Below are positions 57,506 to 64,000 of a stretch of 64,000 nt of DNA, piece by piece (within the stretch, counting starts at the first letter, position 1; each line of letters starts with the position of its first letter). The position numbers were made by a program, and so were the translations under genes. The stretch is from Pacificoceanicola sp048553275. Its GTDB lineage: Bacteria > Pseudomonadota > Alphaproteobacteria > Rhodobacterales > Rhodobacteraceae. The notes under the pieces are model-generated. The model was not told where the DNA came from. It ran no database searches and saw only the letters and a list, made by a program, of their open reading frames with translations. The stretch covers positions 124,001 through 188,000 of the forward strand of contig NZ_JBLZMW010000007.1 in assembly GCF_048553275.1 (NCBI RefSeq). The letters run 5' to 3'.

Positions 57506-58978
57506 ATGACCCTCAAACTCTCCAACGCCACGCTGCCCGATCTGCCGGACACTGTCGGACGCCCCGGTTATGACCGCCGCTCCCTGAGTGCAGGCATCGT
57601 ACATTTCGGCGTGGGCAATTTTCACCGCGCCCATCAGGCAACCTACCTCGATTCGCTCATGAACAAGGGCGAGGCACTGGATTGGGCGCTGGTCGGGGCG
57701 GGCGTCTTCGACGGCGAAAAGAAGGGGCGCGCAATCCTGCAGGCACAGGACTGGCTCACCACTCTAGTCGAGCAGGAGGCAGGCCATTCCGACGCCCGCG
57801 TCCTTGGCTCCATGATCGACTTTATCGAACCCGGCAACGCCGCGGCCATCGTGGACCGCCTGGCGCAGGCCGATATCCGCATCGTCTCCATGACGATCAC
57901 CGAAGGCGGCTATTTCCTTGATTCAAAGGATAATTTCGACCCAAAGCATCCCGCAATCCAGCACGACGCACAGAACCCGGACAACCCAAAGACCGTCTTT
58001 GGCATGATCCTCTGCGCGCTCAAGTCCCGCCGGGACAAGGGCCTTGCGCCCTTTACCATCATGTGCTGCGACAACATTCCCCACAACGGCGATGTCACCC
58101 GGCGCACGTTGACCGGGCTGGCGCGGCTGACCGATCCGGCACTGGCTGACTGGATCGAGGTCAACGTCGCCTTCCCGAACGCCATGGTGGATCGCATCAC
58201 CCCCGCCACCACCGACCGCGAGCGTGGCATCCTGCGTGACGCATTCGGCATCGACGACGGCTGGCCCGTGTTCTGCGAGGACTTCACGCAATGGGTGCTG
58301 GAGGATAATTTTCCCCTCGGCCGTCCGCCGCTGGAAAAGGTCGGGGTGCAATTCACATCCGACGTCATCCCCTTCGAACTGATGAAACTGCGCATCCTCA
58401 ACGCCGGGCACGCCATCATCGCCTACCCGGCGGGCCTCATGGACATTCACTTTGTCCATGAAGCCATGGAGCATCCGCTGATCCGCGCTTTTCTGCGCAA
58501 GATCGAAGAGGAGGAGATCATCCCGCTCATTCCGCCGGTGCCGGATACAGACACCTCTGCCTACTTCGACAAAATCGAAGAGCGTTTCTCCAACCCCAAG
58601 ATCGGCGACACCATCCGCCGCCTTTGCCTCGACGGAACCAACCGCCAGCCGAAGTTCGTCATTCCCGCCGTGCGCGACGCGCTCGCGGCGCATGCCAGGT
58701 TTGACGGTCTCGCGCTCGAATGCGCGCTCTGGTGCCGGTATTGCGCCGGAACGACCGAATCCGGCGCCAACATTGAAGCCAACGACCCAAACTGGGACGT
58801 TTTGGTCCCACTCGCCCTCGAAGCGAAGGACAGACCGCAAGCATGGCTTGAACAGGACGCCGTTTATGGTGACCTTGCGCAAGACGAAGCCTTCGCCCAA
58901 CGGTTCGCCCATTGGCTCGACGCGCTCTGGAAAGATGGAACCAAGGCGGTGCTGACCCGCTATCTCGAAAGCAGTTGA
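57506..58978 (+). CDS. mtlK: Mannitol 2-dehydrogenase (polyol-specific long-chain dehydrogenase)
   Basis: NAD-dependent oxidation of D-mannitol to D-fructose; enzymes of this type also take D-arabitol and D-sorbitol. The 490 residues show the N-terminal nucleotide site IVHFGVGNFHRAHQA (about 31-45), SMTITEGGYF, the DRITPATT loop and the catalytic KxxxxNxxH motif in MKLRILNAGHAIIAY (K, N and H in place). ATG 57506 chosen; GTG 57494 is an upstream alternative. The stop is 3 bp before the HAD gene. Confidence 0.93.
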   Translation: MTLKLSNATLPDLPDTVGRPGYDRRSLSAGIVHFGVGNFHRAHQATYLDSLMNKGEALDWALVGAGVFDGEKKGRAILQAQDWLTTLVEQEAGHSDARVLGSMIDFIEPGNAAAIVDRLAQADIRIVSMTITEGGYFLDSKDNFDPKHPAIQHDAQNPDNPKTVFGMILCALKSRRDKGLAPFTIMCCDNIPHNGDVTRRTLTGLARLTDPALADWIEVNVAFPNAMVDRITPATTDRERGILRDAFGIDDGWPVFCEDFTQWVLEDNFPLGRPPLEKVGVQFTSDVIPFELMKLRILNAGHAIIAYPAGLMDIHFVHEAMEHPLIRAFLRKIEEEEIIPLIPPVPDTDTSAYFDKIEERFSNPKIGDTIRRLCLDGTNRQPKFVIPAVRDALAAHARFDGLALECALWCRYCAGTTESGANIEANDPNWDVLVPLALEAKDRPQAWLEQDAVYGDLAQDEAFAQRFAHWLDALWKDGTKAVLTRYLESS

Positions 58979-58981
58979 GTA

Positions 58982-59671
58982 ATGATGGATGGCAGGATGC
59001 AGGGGAGGTTGGTGATCTTCGATTGTGACGGTGTGCTTGTCGACAGCGAACCCATCTCTCTTGCCATCACCCTTGATCAACTCGCCGCTCTGAAGTGCCC
59101 GATGACCGAGCAGGAAGGCTATGACCAGCTGCTCGGCAAGTCTGCTGCATCCAACGCCGCTTGGCTGCGCGAGGCTTGCGGCGTCGAACTGACCGAAGCC
59201 CAGATCGATGAAATGCGCGAGGCGCTCTACACCCGGTTTCGCGCTGACCTGGAACCAATTCCGGGTGTGCTCGACGCGATCCGCGCGCTGCCATGGCCGG
59301 CCTGTGTCGCCTCTTCCTCGCAACCCGATCGCATTCACCTTTCGCTCGCACTCACCGGCCTGTCGGAGCTGCTGGAGCCCTTTGTCTACAGCGCCACCAT
59401 GGTTGAAAACGGCAAACCCGCGCCCGATCTCTTTCTCTATGCCGCCCAGCAACGCGGCGTCCCGCCCGAGCGCTGCATCGTCGTCGAGGACAGCCCCGCC
59501 GGGGTCACGGCGGCCAAGGCGGCAGGCATGCGGGTCATCGGATTCACCGGCGGCAGCCACGCCGGTCCGGCCAACCTGCATGATAAACTTGCAAAACTCG
59601 CGCCGGATGCCATCATCGCGACCATGCGGGATCTACCACAGCAAATCGAAAAACTGACCAACGTCCGGTGA
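58982..59671 (+). CDS. HAD family phosphatase (beta-phosphoglucomutase/sugar phosphatase type)
   Basis: 229 residues. Motif I FDCDGVLVDSE (about 13-23, nucleophile and acid aspartates), motif II serine in VASSSQPDR, motif III lysine in ENGKPAPDLFLYAA, motif IV acidic pair in VVEDSPAGVTAAKAAG. Likely dephosphorylates a sugar phosphate or removes a damaged one. In the operon between mtlK (3 bp) and the FGGY kinase (4 bp), so its substrate should come from the same pathway. The exact start is uncertain: ATG 58982, 58985 or 58997 are all in frame. Confidence 0.85.
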   Translation: MMDGRMQGRLVIFDCDGVLVDSEPISLAITLDQLAALKCPMTEQEGYDQLLGKSAASNAAWLREACGVELTEAQIDEMREALYTRFRADLEPIPGVLDAIRALPWPACVASSSQPDRIHLSLALTGLSELLEPFVYSATMVENGKPAPDLFLYAAQQRGVPPERCIVVEDSPAGVTAAKAAGMRVIGFTGGSHAGPANLHDKLAKLAPDAIIATMRDLPQQIEKLTNVR

Positions 59672-59675
59672 CTTC

Positions 59676-61250
59676 ATGACATCCCATGTCTGCGCCGTGG
59701 ACGTCGGAACCCTAAGCGCCCGCGCGGCCATCTTTTCGTCGGAGGGCACCATGCTCTCGCGCGAAGTCGTCGGCTTTGCCGTGCACGAACCGGACAGGGC
59801 CCACGCCGAATACGCCTCGGATCAGATCTGGCAGGCGGTCTGTGCGGCCACCCGCGCCGCAATCGCCACTTCGGGCGTCGATCCGGGCACCATCGCGGCG
59901 CTCGGCTTTGATGCCACCTGCTCGCTGGTCCTGCTTGATACGGCCCACACCCCGCTCTCCCTCGGAGAGGGAGGGCGCGATACCATCGCCTGGTTCGATC
60001 ACCGCGCCGTCCACGAGGCCGACCTGTGCACCGCCACCGGCGCCGACCTGATCCGCCACCTCGGCGCGACCATGTCGCCAGAAATGCAATCGCCCAAGCT
60101 GCTTTGGCTCAAACGCCAGCGTCCCGACCTTTGGGCACGGCTCGGCTGGGCCGGCGATCTCGCCGACTACCTCGTGCTGAAGGCCACCGGCATCAGCGCC
60201 CGCTCTATCTGTACCAGCGCCGCCAAATGGCCTTTCCTGCCTGACGCAGGCGGCTGGCAAACCGACTTCCTTGCCCAAATAGACCTCGCTGATCTGCCTC
60301 AAAAAGCCGGCCTGTCGGACAGCCTTCTCCCGGTCGGCACCGCCGCAGGCAAGCTGACCCCGCAGGCCGCCCAAGCGCTCGGCCTGACACCCCGGACCAC
60401 TGTCGGCGGTGGCATCATCGACGCCTTCGCAGGGGCCTTGGGCACGCAGGGTCTTTTTCGGCAAACCCCCGACACCCCGCAACAAACCCTGATCACCGGC
60501 ACCTCGAACTGCATCATGTCAATCGGGACCGAGCCACTCTATCGCTCCGGCATCTGGGGCCCCTATCTCGGCGCCGTGCTGCCCGGAAAATGGGTCAGCG
60601 AAGGGGGACAATCCGCCGCCGGGGCTCTGCTCGACTATATGCTTGATACATGGCCGCGCGCCGCCAGCGAACCCCGCCCAACCCACGCGCAAATTCTGCG
60701 CCGGTTGGAGGCGCTGATCGCTCAAAACGGCCCAACCTTCGCCAACCACATCCATGTTCTGCCCGATTTCAACGGCAACCGCGCGCCTCTGTCTGATCCG
60801 CTGGCCAAGGGTGTCGTCAGCGGCCTCACTCTTGATCGCAGCTTTGACGGCCTTTGCGGCCTCTACTGGCGCTCCGCCCTGTCTCTCGCGCTCGGCGTGC
60901 GGCAGATCATCGAACACATCGGCGGCCAATCCGGCACGCCCGCCGATCTCGCCGTGGTCGGCGGCCTGACGCAAAGCGATCTGCTGACCCAGCTCTTCGC
61001 CGATGTCACTGGCCGCCGCATCCTGAGCCAGCGCCGTCAGGATACAGTCCTGCTCGGCACGGCCACCATGGCCTTCGCCAGTGTGCAAGACGCACCCGAT
61101 CTGACTTCCATCGCCCGCGCCATGGCACAGGAACCCTCGATCTTCACCCCCGATCCCGCCGCGCAGGCCGCCTATGCCCTCGATTACCGGGCCTTCCTCA
61201 GGATGCAGGACCACCGCGCCGAACTCACCGCCCTCAACCGGCCGCAATAG
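59676..61250 (+). CDS. FGGY-family carbohydrate kinase (pentulokinase type)
   Basis: 524 residues. ATP-grasping N-terminal CAVDVGTLSARAAIF, the GFDATCSLVLLD motif typical of the ribulokinase-like subgroup, IAWFDHRAV, GDLADYLVLKATG, a GGGIIDAFAGALGT segment and the C-terminal VVGGLTQSDLLTQLFADVTGR. This pattern fits D-ribulokinase/five-carbon sugar kinases better than xylulokinase, though Rhodobacter polyol operons are described as carrying a xylulokinase-type gene here. Likely phosphorylates the ketose made by MtlK. It is 4 bp after the HAD gene and 12 bp before the aldolase gene. Confidence 0.85.
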   Translation: MTSHVCAVDVGTLSARAAIFSSEGTMLSREVVGFAVHEPDRAHAEYASDQIWQAVCAATRAAIATSGVDPGTIAALGFDATCSLVLLDTAHTPLSLGEGGRDTIAWFDHRAVHEADLCTATGADLIRHLGATMSPEMQSPKLLWLKRQRPDLWARLGWAGDLADYLVLKATGISARSICTSAAKWPFLPDAGGWQTDFLAQIDLADLPQKAGLSDSLLPVGTAAGKLTPQAAQALGLTPRTTVGGGIIDAFAGALGTQGLFRQTPDTPQQTLITGTSNCIMSIGTEPLYRSGIWGPYLGAVLPGKWVSEGGQSAAGALLDYMLDTWPRAASEPRPTHAQILRRLEALIAQNGPTFANHIHVLPDFNGNRAPLSDPLAKGVVSGLTLDRSFDGLCGLYWRSALSLALGVRQIIEHIGGQSGTPADLAVVGGLTQSDLLTQLFADVTGRRILSQRRQDTVLLGTATMAFASVQDAPDLTSIARAMAQEPSIFTPDPAAQAAYALDYRAFLRMQDHRAELTALNRPQ

Positions 61251-61262
61251 CAGGACTTTCCC

Positions 61263-62009
61263 ATGGCTGACTTGCCCAAGAACACCTTCAAGGCCGCACT
61301 CAAGACCTTCACTCTGCAACGCGGGCTTTGGTGCACGATGCGCGATCAGCTCGCCGCCGAGATGATGGCCGACTGCGGCTTTGACTGGATGATGTTCGAC
61401 ACCGAACACTCGCCTCTGGACTCCATCACTTTACTGCCATTGCTACAGGCCGTCGCCCCCTATCCGGTCACGCCCATCGTCCGCCCCACCTGTCTGGACG
61501 CCGCCGAGATCAAAAAGCTGCTCGACATCGGTGCGCAGACCATCCTCGTGCCCTACATCCAATCCCCCGAAGAGGCACAGCAGGCCGTTGACGCCGTTAC
61601 CTATCCGCCAGCTGGCATCCGCGGCGTCGCGGGCCTGACGCGGGCCACCCGCTTTGCAACCATTCCGGGCTACCACAAGAAAGCCCGCGAAGAGATCTGC
61701 CTGCTGCTGCAAGTCGAAACCCGCGCCGCCATGGACCGGATCGAGGAAATCGCCGCTGTGCCCGGCGTTGATGGCATCTTCATCGGCCCCGCCGACCTCG
61801 CCGCCTCGCTCGGCTATCCCGGAGAGCCAACCCATCCGGACGTGATCAAGGCCGTTCTCGACTCGATCCGCCGCATCCGCGCCGCCGGGTTGCCACCAGG
61901 CATCCTCACCCTCTCCCCCGATGTGCGGGAGCAGGCCATCGAAGCCGGCGCTGTCTTTGTCGCAGGGCACCTCGACCTTGCCGCTCTGCGAAAGGGCCTG
62001 ACAGCCTGA
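61263..62009 (+). CDS. HpcH/HpaI family aldolase
   Basis: 248 residues, class II pyruvate aldolase barrel. WMMFDTEHSPLD holds the catalytic histidine, PIVRPT the arginine, then LLDIGAQTILVPYIQS, YPPAGIRGVAGLTRATRF, the metal glutamate in LLLQVET and the metal aspartate in GIFIGPADLAASLG. Relatives cleave 4-hydroxy-2-oxoheptanedioate or 2-keto-3-deoxy sugar acids to pyruvate and an aldehyde. Nothing in the rest of the operon makes an obvious keto-deoxy acid, so its role here is open. It starts 12 bp after the FGGY kinase and is the last gene of the unit. Confidence 0.87.
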   Translation: MADLPKNTFKAALKTFTLQRGLWCTMRDQLAAEMMADCGFDWMMFDTEHSPLDSITLLPLLQAVAPYPVTPIVRPTCLDAAEIKKLLDIGAQTILVPYIQSPEEAQQAVDAVTYPPAGIRGVAGLTRATRFATIPGYHKKAREEICLLLQVETRAAMDRIEEIAAVPGVDGIFIGPADLAASLGYPGEPTHPDVIKAVLDSIRRIRAAGLPPGILTLSPDVREQAIEAGAVFVAGHLDLAALRKGLTA

Positions 62010-62134
62010 GAGATGACCACGCTCGGACCGGTCGGATTAACCGGGACCAATTTCACACAGATGTCCGATCCCTGCCCCAATTGAAGCACAGTAGAGCATT
62101 AATCATTTTCCAAGCAGCAGTGGAGAATGCCGTA

Positions 62135-63109
62135 ATGCTCGTGTCGATTGTGGTCCCGTGTTTCAACGAAGAGGAGATGGTTCCCTTCCTGGTGGATCGC
62201 CTCGCCGAGGCCGTCGAACCTTACAAGGACCAGACGGAAATCCTGCTGGTTGATGACGGGTCGACTGATGGAACGTGGGCTGCCATAGAAGATGCAAGGC
62301 GCACTTGCCCACAACTGGTTGGGCTTCGCCTTTCTGCCAATCGCGGACACCAGATCGCTTTGACTGCCGGTCTGGAGGCGGCAAAGGGCGATCGGATTTT
62401 CATGCTGGATGCGGACCTGCAAGATCCGCCGGAGCTGCTGCAGGACATGATGCGCCTGATGGATAGCGGCTATGATGTTGTCTATGGTCGACGGATCGAA
62501 CGTCAGGGGGAAACTCTGTTCAAACGGGCCACCGCTCATGCGTTTTATCGGCTACTGAATGTGATGTCCGACGTCGACATTCCAAAAGATACCGGTGATT
62601 TCCGCCTTGTTAGCCGCCGCGCTCTCGATGCTGTCCTGGCCATGCCGGAGCGCGCGCGGTTTATTCGCGGTATGTTCGCCTGGGTCGGGTTCAACCAGGT
62701 TGGTATCGAATATAGCCGCGCTTCACGCGAATACGGTGAAACCAAATACCCTTTCCGCAAAATGCTGCGTCTTGCAACGGATGCCATGACCGCTTTCTCG
62801 ACCAAGCCGCTGAAGCTGGCTACGGAGCTGTCCTTCTTCAGTCTGGGTGTTGCAGGGTTGATGATGATCTATGTGATCCATTCATTGATCGTCTATCAAA
62901 CCGCTCCGGGCTGGGCCTCTATCGTTTTGGCCATCAGTGCCTTTTCCGGGATTCAACTTCTGACCTTGGGAATCATGGGAGAATATATCGGCCGGCTTTA
63001 TGTCGAGGCCAAGGGCCGCCCCCTGTATTACGTTTCAGAACAGGTCGGAGACGCCGAGGCCAAAAGTGGCTCGCAAGACGCGCAAGTCAATCTCCGTTCC
63101 TTGGCCTGA
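62135..63109 (+). CDS. gtrB: GT2-family polyprenyl-phosphate glycosyltransferase (GtrB/DPM1-like)
   Basis: 324 residues. Catalytic GT-A domain: VSIVVPCFNEEEM at the start, VDDGSTDGTW, NRGHQIALTAGLEAAKGD, the DXD-type DADLQDPPE, and DTGDFRLVSRRALDAV; then two C-terminal membrane helices (about 232-254 and 268-292) in the arrangement of GtrB/ArnC-type enzymes that load a sugar onto undecaprenyl phosphate. ATG 62135 with GGAGA upstream. Followed two bases later by gtrA. Start of a lower-GC group of genes. Confidence 0.9.
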   Translation: MLVSIVVPCFNEEEMVPFLVDRLAEAVEPYKDQTEILLVDDGSTDGTWAAIEDARRTCPQLVGLRLSANRGHQIALTAGLEAAKGDRIFMLDADLQDPPELLQDMMRLMDSGYDVVYGRRIERQGETLFKRATAHAFYRLLNVMSDVDIPKDTGDFRLVSRRALDAVLAMPERARFIRGMFAWVGFNQVGIEYSRASREYGETKYPFRKMLRLATDAMTAFSTKPLKLATELSFFSLGVAGLMMIYVIHSLIVYQTAPGWASIVLAISAFSGIQLLTLGIMGEYIGRLYVEAKGRPLYYVSEQVGDAEAKSGSQDAQVNLRSLA

Positions 63110-63111
63110 CT

Positions 63112-63513
63112 ATGGTCATGCAATCCACACTCTTCCGATTTGCTCTCGTAGGGGCAACGGTGGCGGGTCTTTATATCGCCCTGTACATTACTCTTCTTTG
63201 GGTCGGATTGCCAATAATCGTCGCCAATGCCGCGGCCTTTGTAGTAGCGGTGTCGTTTCAGTATCTCGCCCAAGCGCGTTTCACTTTTGCAAAACCCGTC
63301 GGCGATACACGTCAGGTTCTAAAATTTACCGTGATGGTTGGAATTGGCTTCATGACGTCAGCAGGTATTACCGGCTTTCTGGGCCCTAAGCTTGGCCTGA
63401 GTCACGGGGTATCTGCCCTGTTGGTCACAATTATCTTGCCAATTCAGAACTATCTTCTCATGTCTCTTTGGGTTTTTGCCAAAGGGTCTGTGCAACTGGA
63501 AAAAGCGTCATGA
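63112..63513 (+). CDS. gtrA: GtrA-family membrane protein (candidate lipid-linked sugar flippase)
   Basis: 133 residues with four helices (about 8-28, 34-54, 70-90 and 98-120) and the family motif FQYLAQARFTFA between helices 2 and 3. GtrA proteins are thought to move undecaprenyl-phosphate sugars across the inner membrane, working with GtrB. Starts 2 bp after gtrB; its stop overlaps the methyltransferase ATG (ATGA at 63510-63513), so three genes are coupled. Confidence 0.88.
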   Translation: MVMQSTLFRFALVGATVAGLYIALYITLLWVGLPIIVANAAAFVVAVSFQYLAQARFTFAKPVGDTRQVLKFTVMVGIGFMTSAGITGFLGPKLGLSHGVSALLVTIILPIQNYLLMSLWVFAKGSVQLEKAS

Positions 63514-64000
63514 CTCACATCTACAACAACACGTTTTTCGACTATATTGATCAAGGTGCGCAGCGCTCGGCGCGCAGTCTGATCGCCAAAATGGGTCCGA
63601 TCCTTCAACCGCAAAGCGTTCTGGATCTCGGGTGTGGCAGAGGTGTCTGGCTGAATGAATGGGCGCGATCTGGCGCCCGGACGGTTGCTGGCGTTGATGG
63701 CGATTATGTGGACCGTAAGCAGCTCACTATTCCACAGAAAAGTTTCATCGCGGCCGATCTAACCCGCCCGATCGAAACAGGACGCCGTTTTGATCTTGCC
63801 CAAAGTTTGGAAGTGGGCGAACACTTGCCTGGATCCGCGTCTGATACTCTGATCGACAGCCTAACCAATGCCTCCGATCGGGTATTGTTTTCGGCAGCCG
63901 TCATCGGACAAGGCGGTGAATTCCATATCAATGAACGGCCGCTTTCCTTTTGGCAGGGATTATTCGAAGAACGTGGATATCACGCAATAGATTGCGTGCG
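63510..64000 (+). CDS. SAM-dependent methyltransferase, 3' end cut by the window edge
   Basis: The frame opens at ATG 63510, overlapping the gtrA stop, and runs to base 64000 without a stop (163 residues visible). The class I SAM motif is VLDLGCGRGVWLNEW (about 35-49), followed by VAGVDGDYVDRKQL, FDLAQSLEVGEHLP and a late FHINERPLSFWQGLFEERGY. This looks like the methyltransferase type often found in cell-surface glycan clusters. Substrate unknown. Confidence 0.8.
   Translation, partial: MTHIYNNTFFDYIDQGAQRSARSLIAKMGPILQPQSVLDLGCGRGVWLNEWARSGARTVAGVDGDYVDRKQLTIPQKSFIAADLTRPIETGRRFDLAQSLEVGEHLPGSASDTLIDSLTNASDRVLFSAAVIGQGGEFHINERPLSFWQGLFEERGYHAIDCV

Noticed and set aside
57923..59581. Minus-strand open frame of 552 codons
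   Set aside because: Antisense to mtlK and the HAD gene; no recognisable domain.
62010..62134. Terminator after the aldolase gene (CCGGT-N7-ACCGG)
   Set aside because: Only five base pairs and no T-run; not convincing.

Overview
The window is 64 kb of chromosome from an alphaproteobacterium of the Rhodobacteraceae (Roseobacter/Rhodobacter group). The grounds are overall high GC, a flagellar cluster of alphaproteobacterial type with MotE, a VPLPA-CTERM protein, an FeS-type cryptochrome/photolyase, an SmoEFGK-MtlK polyol operon of the Rhodobacter type, and many GTG/TTG starts with ATGA or GTGA overlaps between genes. I recognise 64 protein genes, the first and last cut by the window edges. I saw no rRNA, tRNA, CRISPR array, transposase or prophage gene, and no gene-free stretch longer than 300 bases.

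Layout: 1-880 hisC fragment. 957-5203 (minus strand) nicotinamidase, hybrid histidine kinase and nicotinate phosphoribosyltransferase, an NAD salvage locus with a kinase in the middle. 5319-9946 trhO, an MFS transporter, aldose epimerase and a class III aminotransferase. 10005-14950 flagellar genes: fliF-fliH-fliN-fliP on minus, diverging from fliL, a coiled-coil membrane protein and motE on plus; a CtrA-like box lies between. 14952-22967 mixed housekeeping: thioredoxin 2, L,D-transpeptidase, a flavoprotein reductase, tesA/ybbA/ybbP, an inositol monophosphatase-family gene and rpiB. 23006-28254 (minus) an NsrR-like Rrf2 regulator, a tandem glycine riboswitch, gcvT, gcvH and gcvP. 28349-41674 housekeeping and accessory genes, including gltX, thpR, a VPLPA-CTERM protein, nadE, a secreted MORN-repeat protein, a glycosyltransferase, a photolyase-like protein and an SDR. 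41705-44242 modABC, next to an MsrQ-like membrane protein. 44976-46295 MarR and an FAH-family hydrolase. 46302-49793 TetR, shikimate dehydrogenase and a two-part 3-dehydroshikimate dehydratase. 49877-52937 an arsenate operon: ArsR-ArsC fusion, GAPDH, ArsJ. 53150-62009 an eight-gene polyol operon. 62135-64000 gtrB, gtrA and a methyltransferase, probably the edge of a cell-surface glycan region with lower GC.

How the genes work together: PncA and PncB, plus NadE 30 kb away, cover three of the Preiss-Handler NAD steps (nadD is not in the window). GcvT, GcvH and GcvP form the glycine cleavage system under riboswitch control. Shikimate dehydrogenase and the dehydratase lead from shikimate or quinate towards protocatechuate. 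The arsenate operon is expected to turn arsenate into 1-arseno-3-phosphoglycerate and export it. The polyol operon imports a sugar alcohol, oxidises it to a ketose and phosphorylates it; a HAD phosphatase and an HpcH/HpaI aldolase of unclear role are part of the same unit.

Functions come from reading the translated sequences and recalling family features; no database search was possible. Regulatory sites were read by eye and are candidates.
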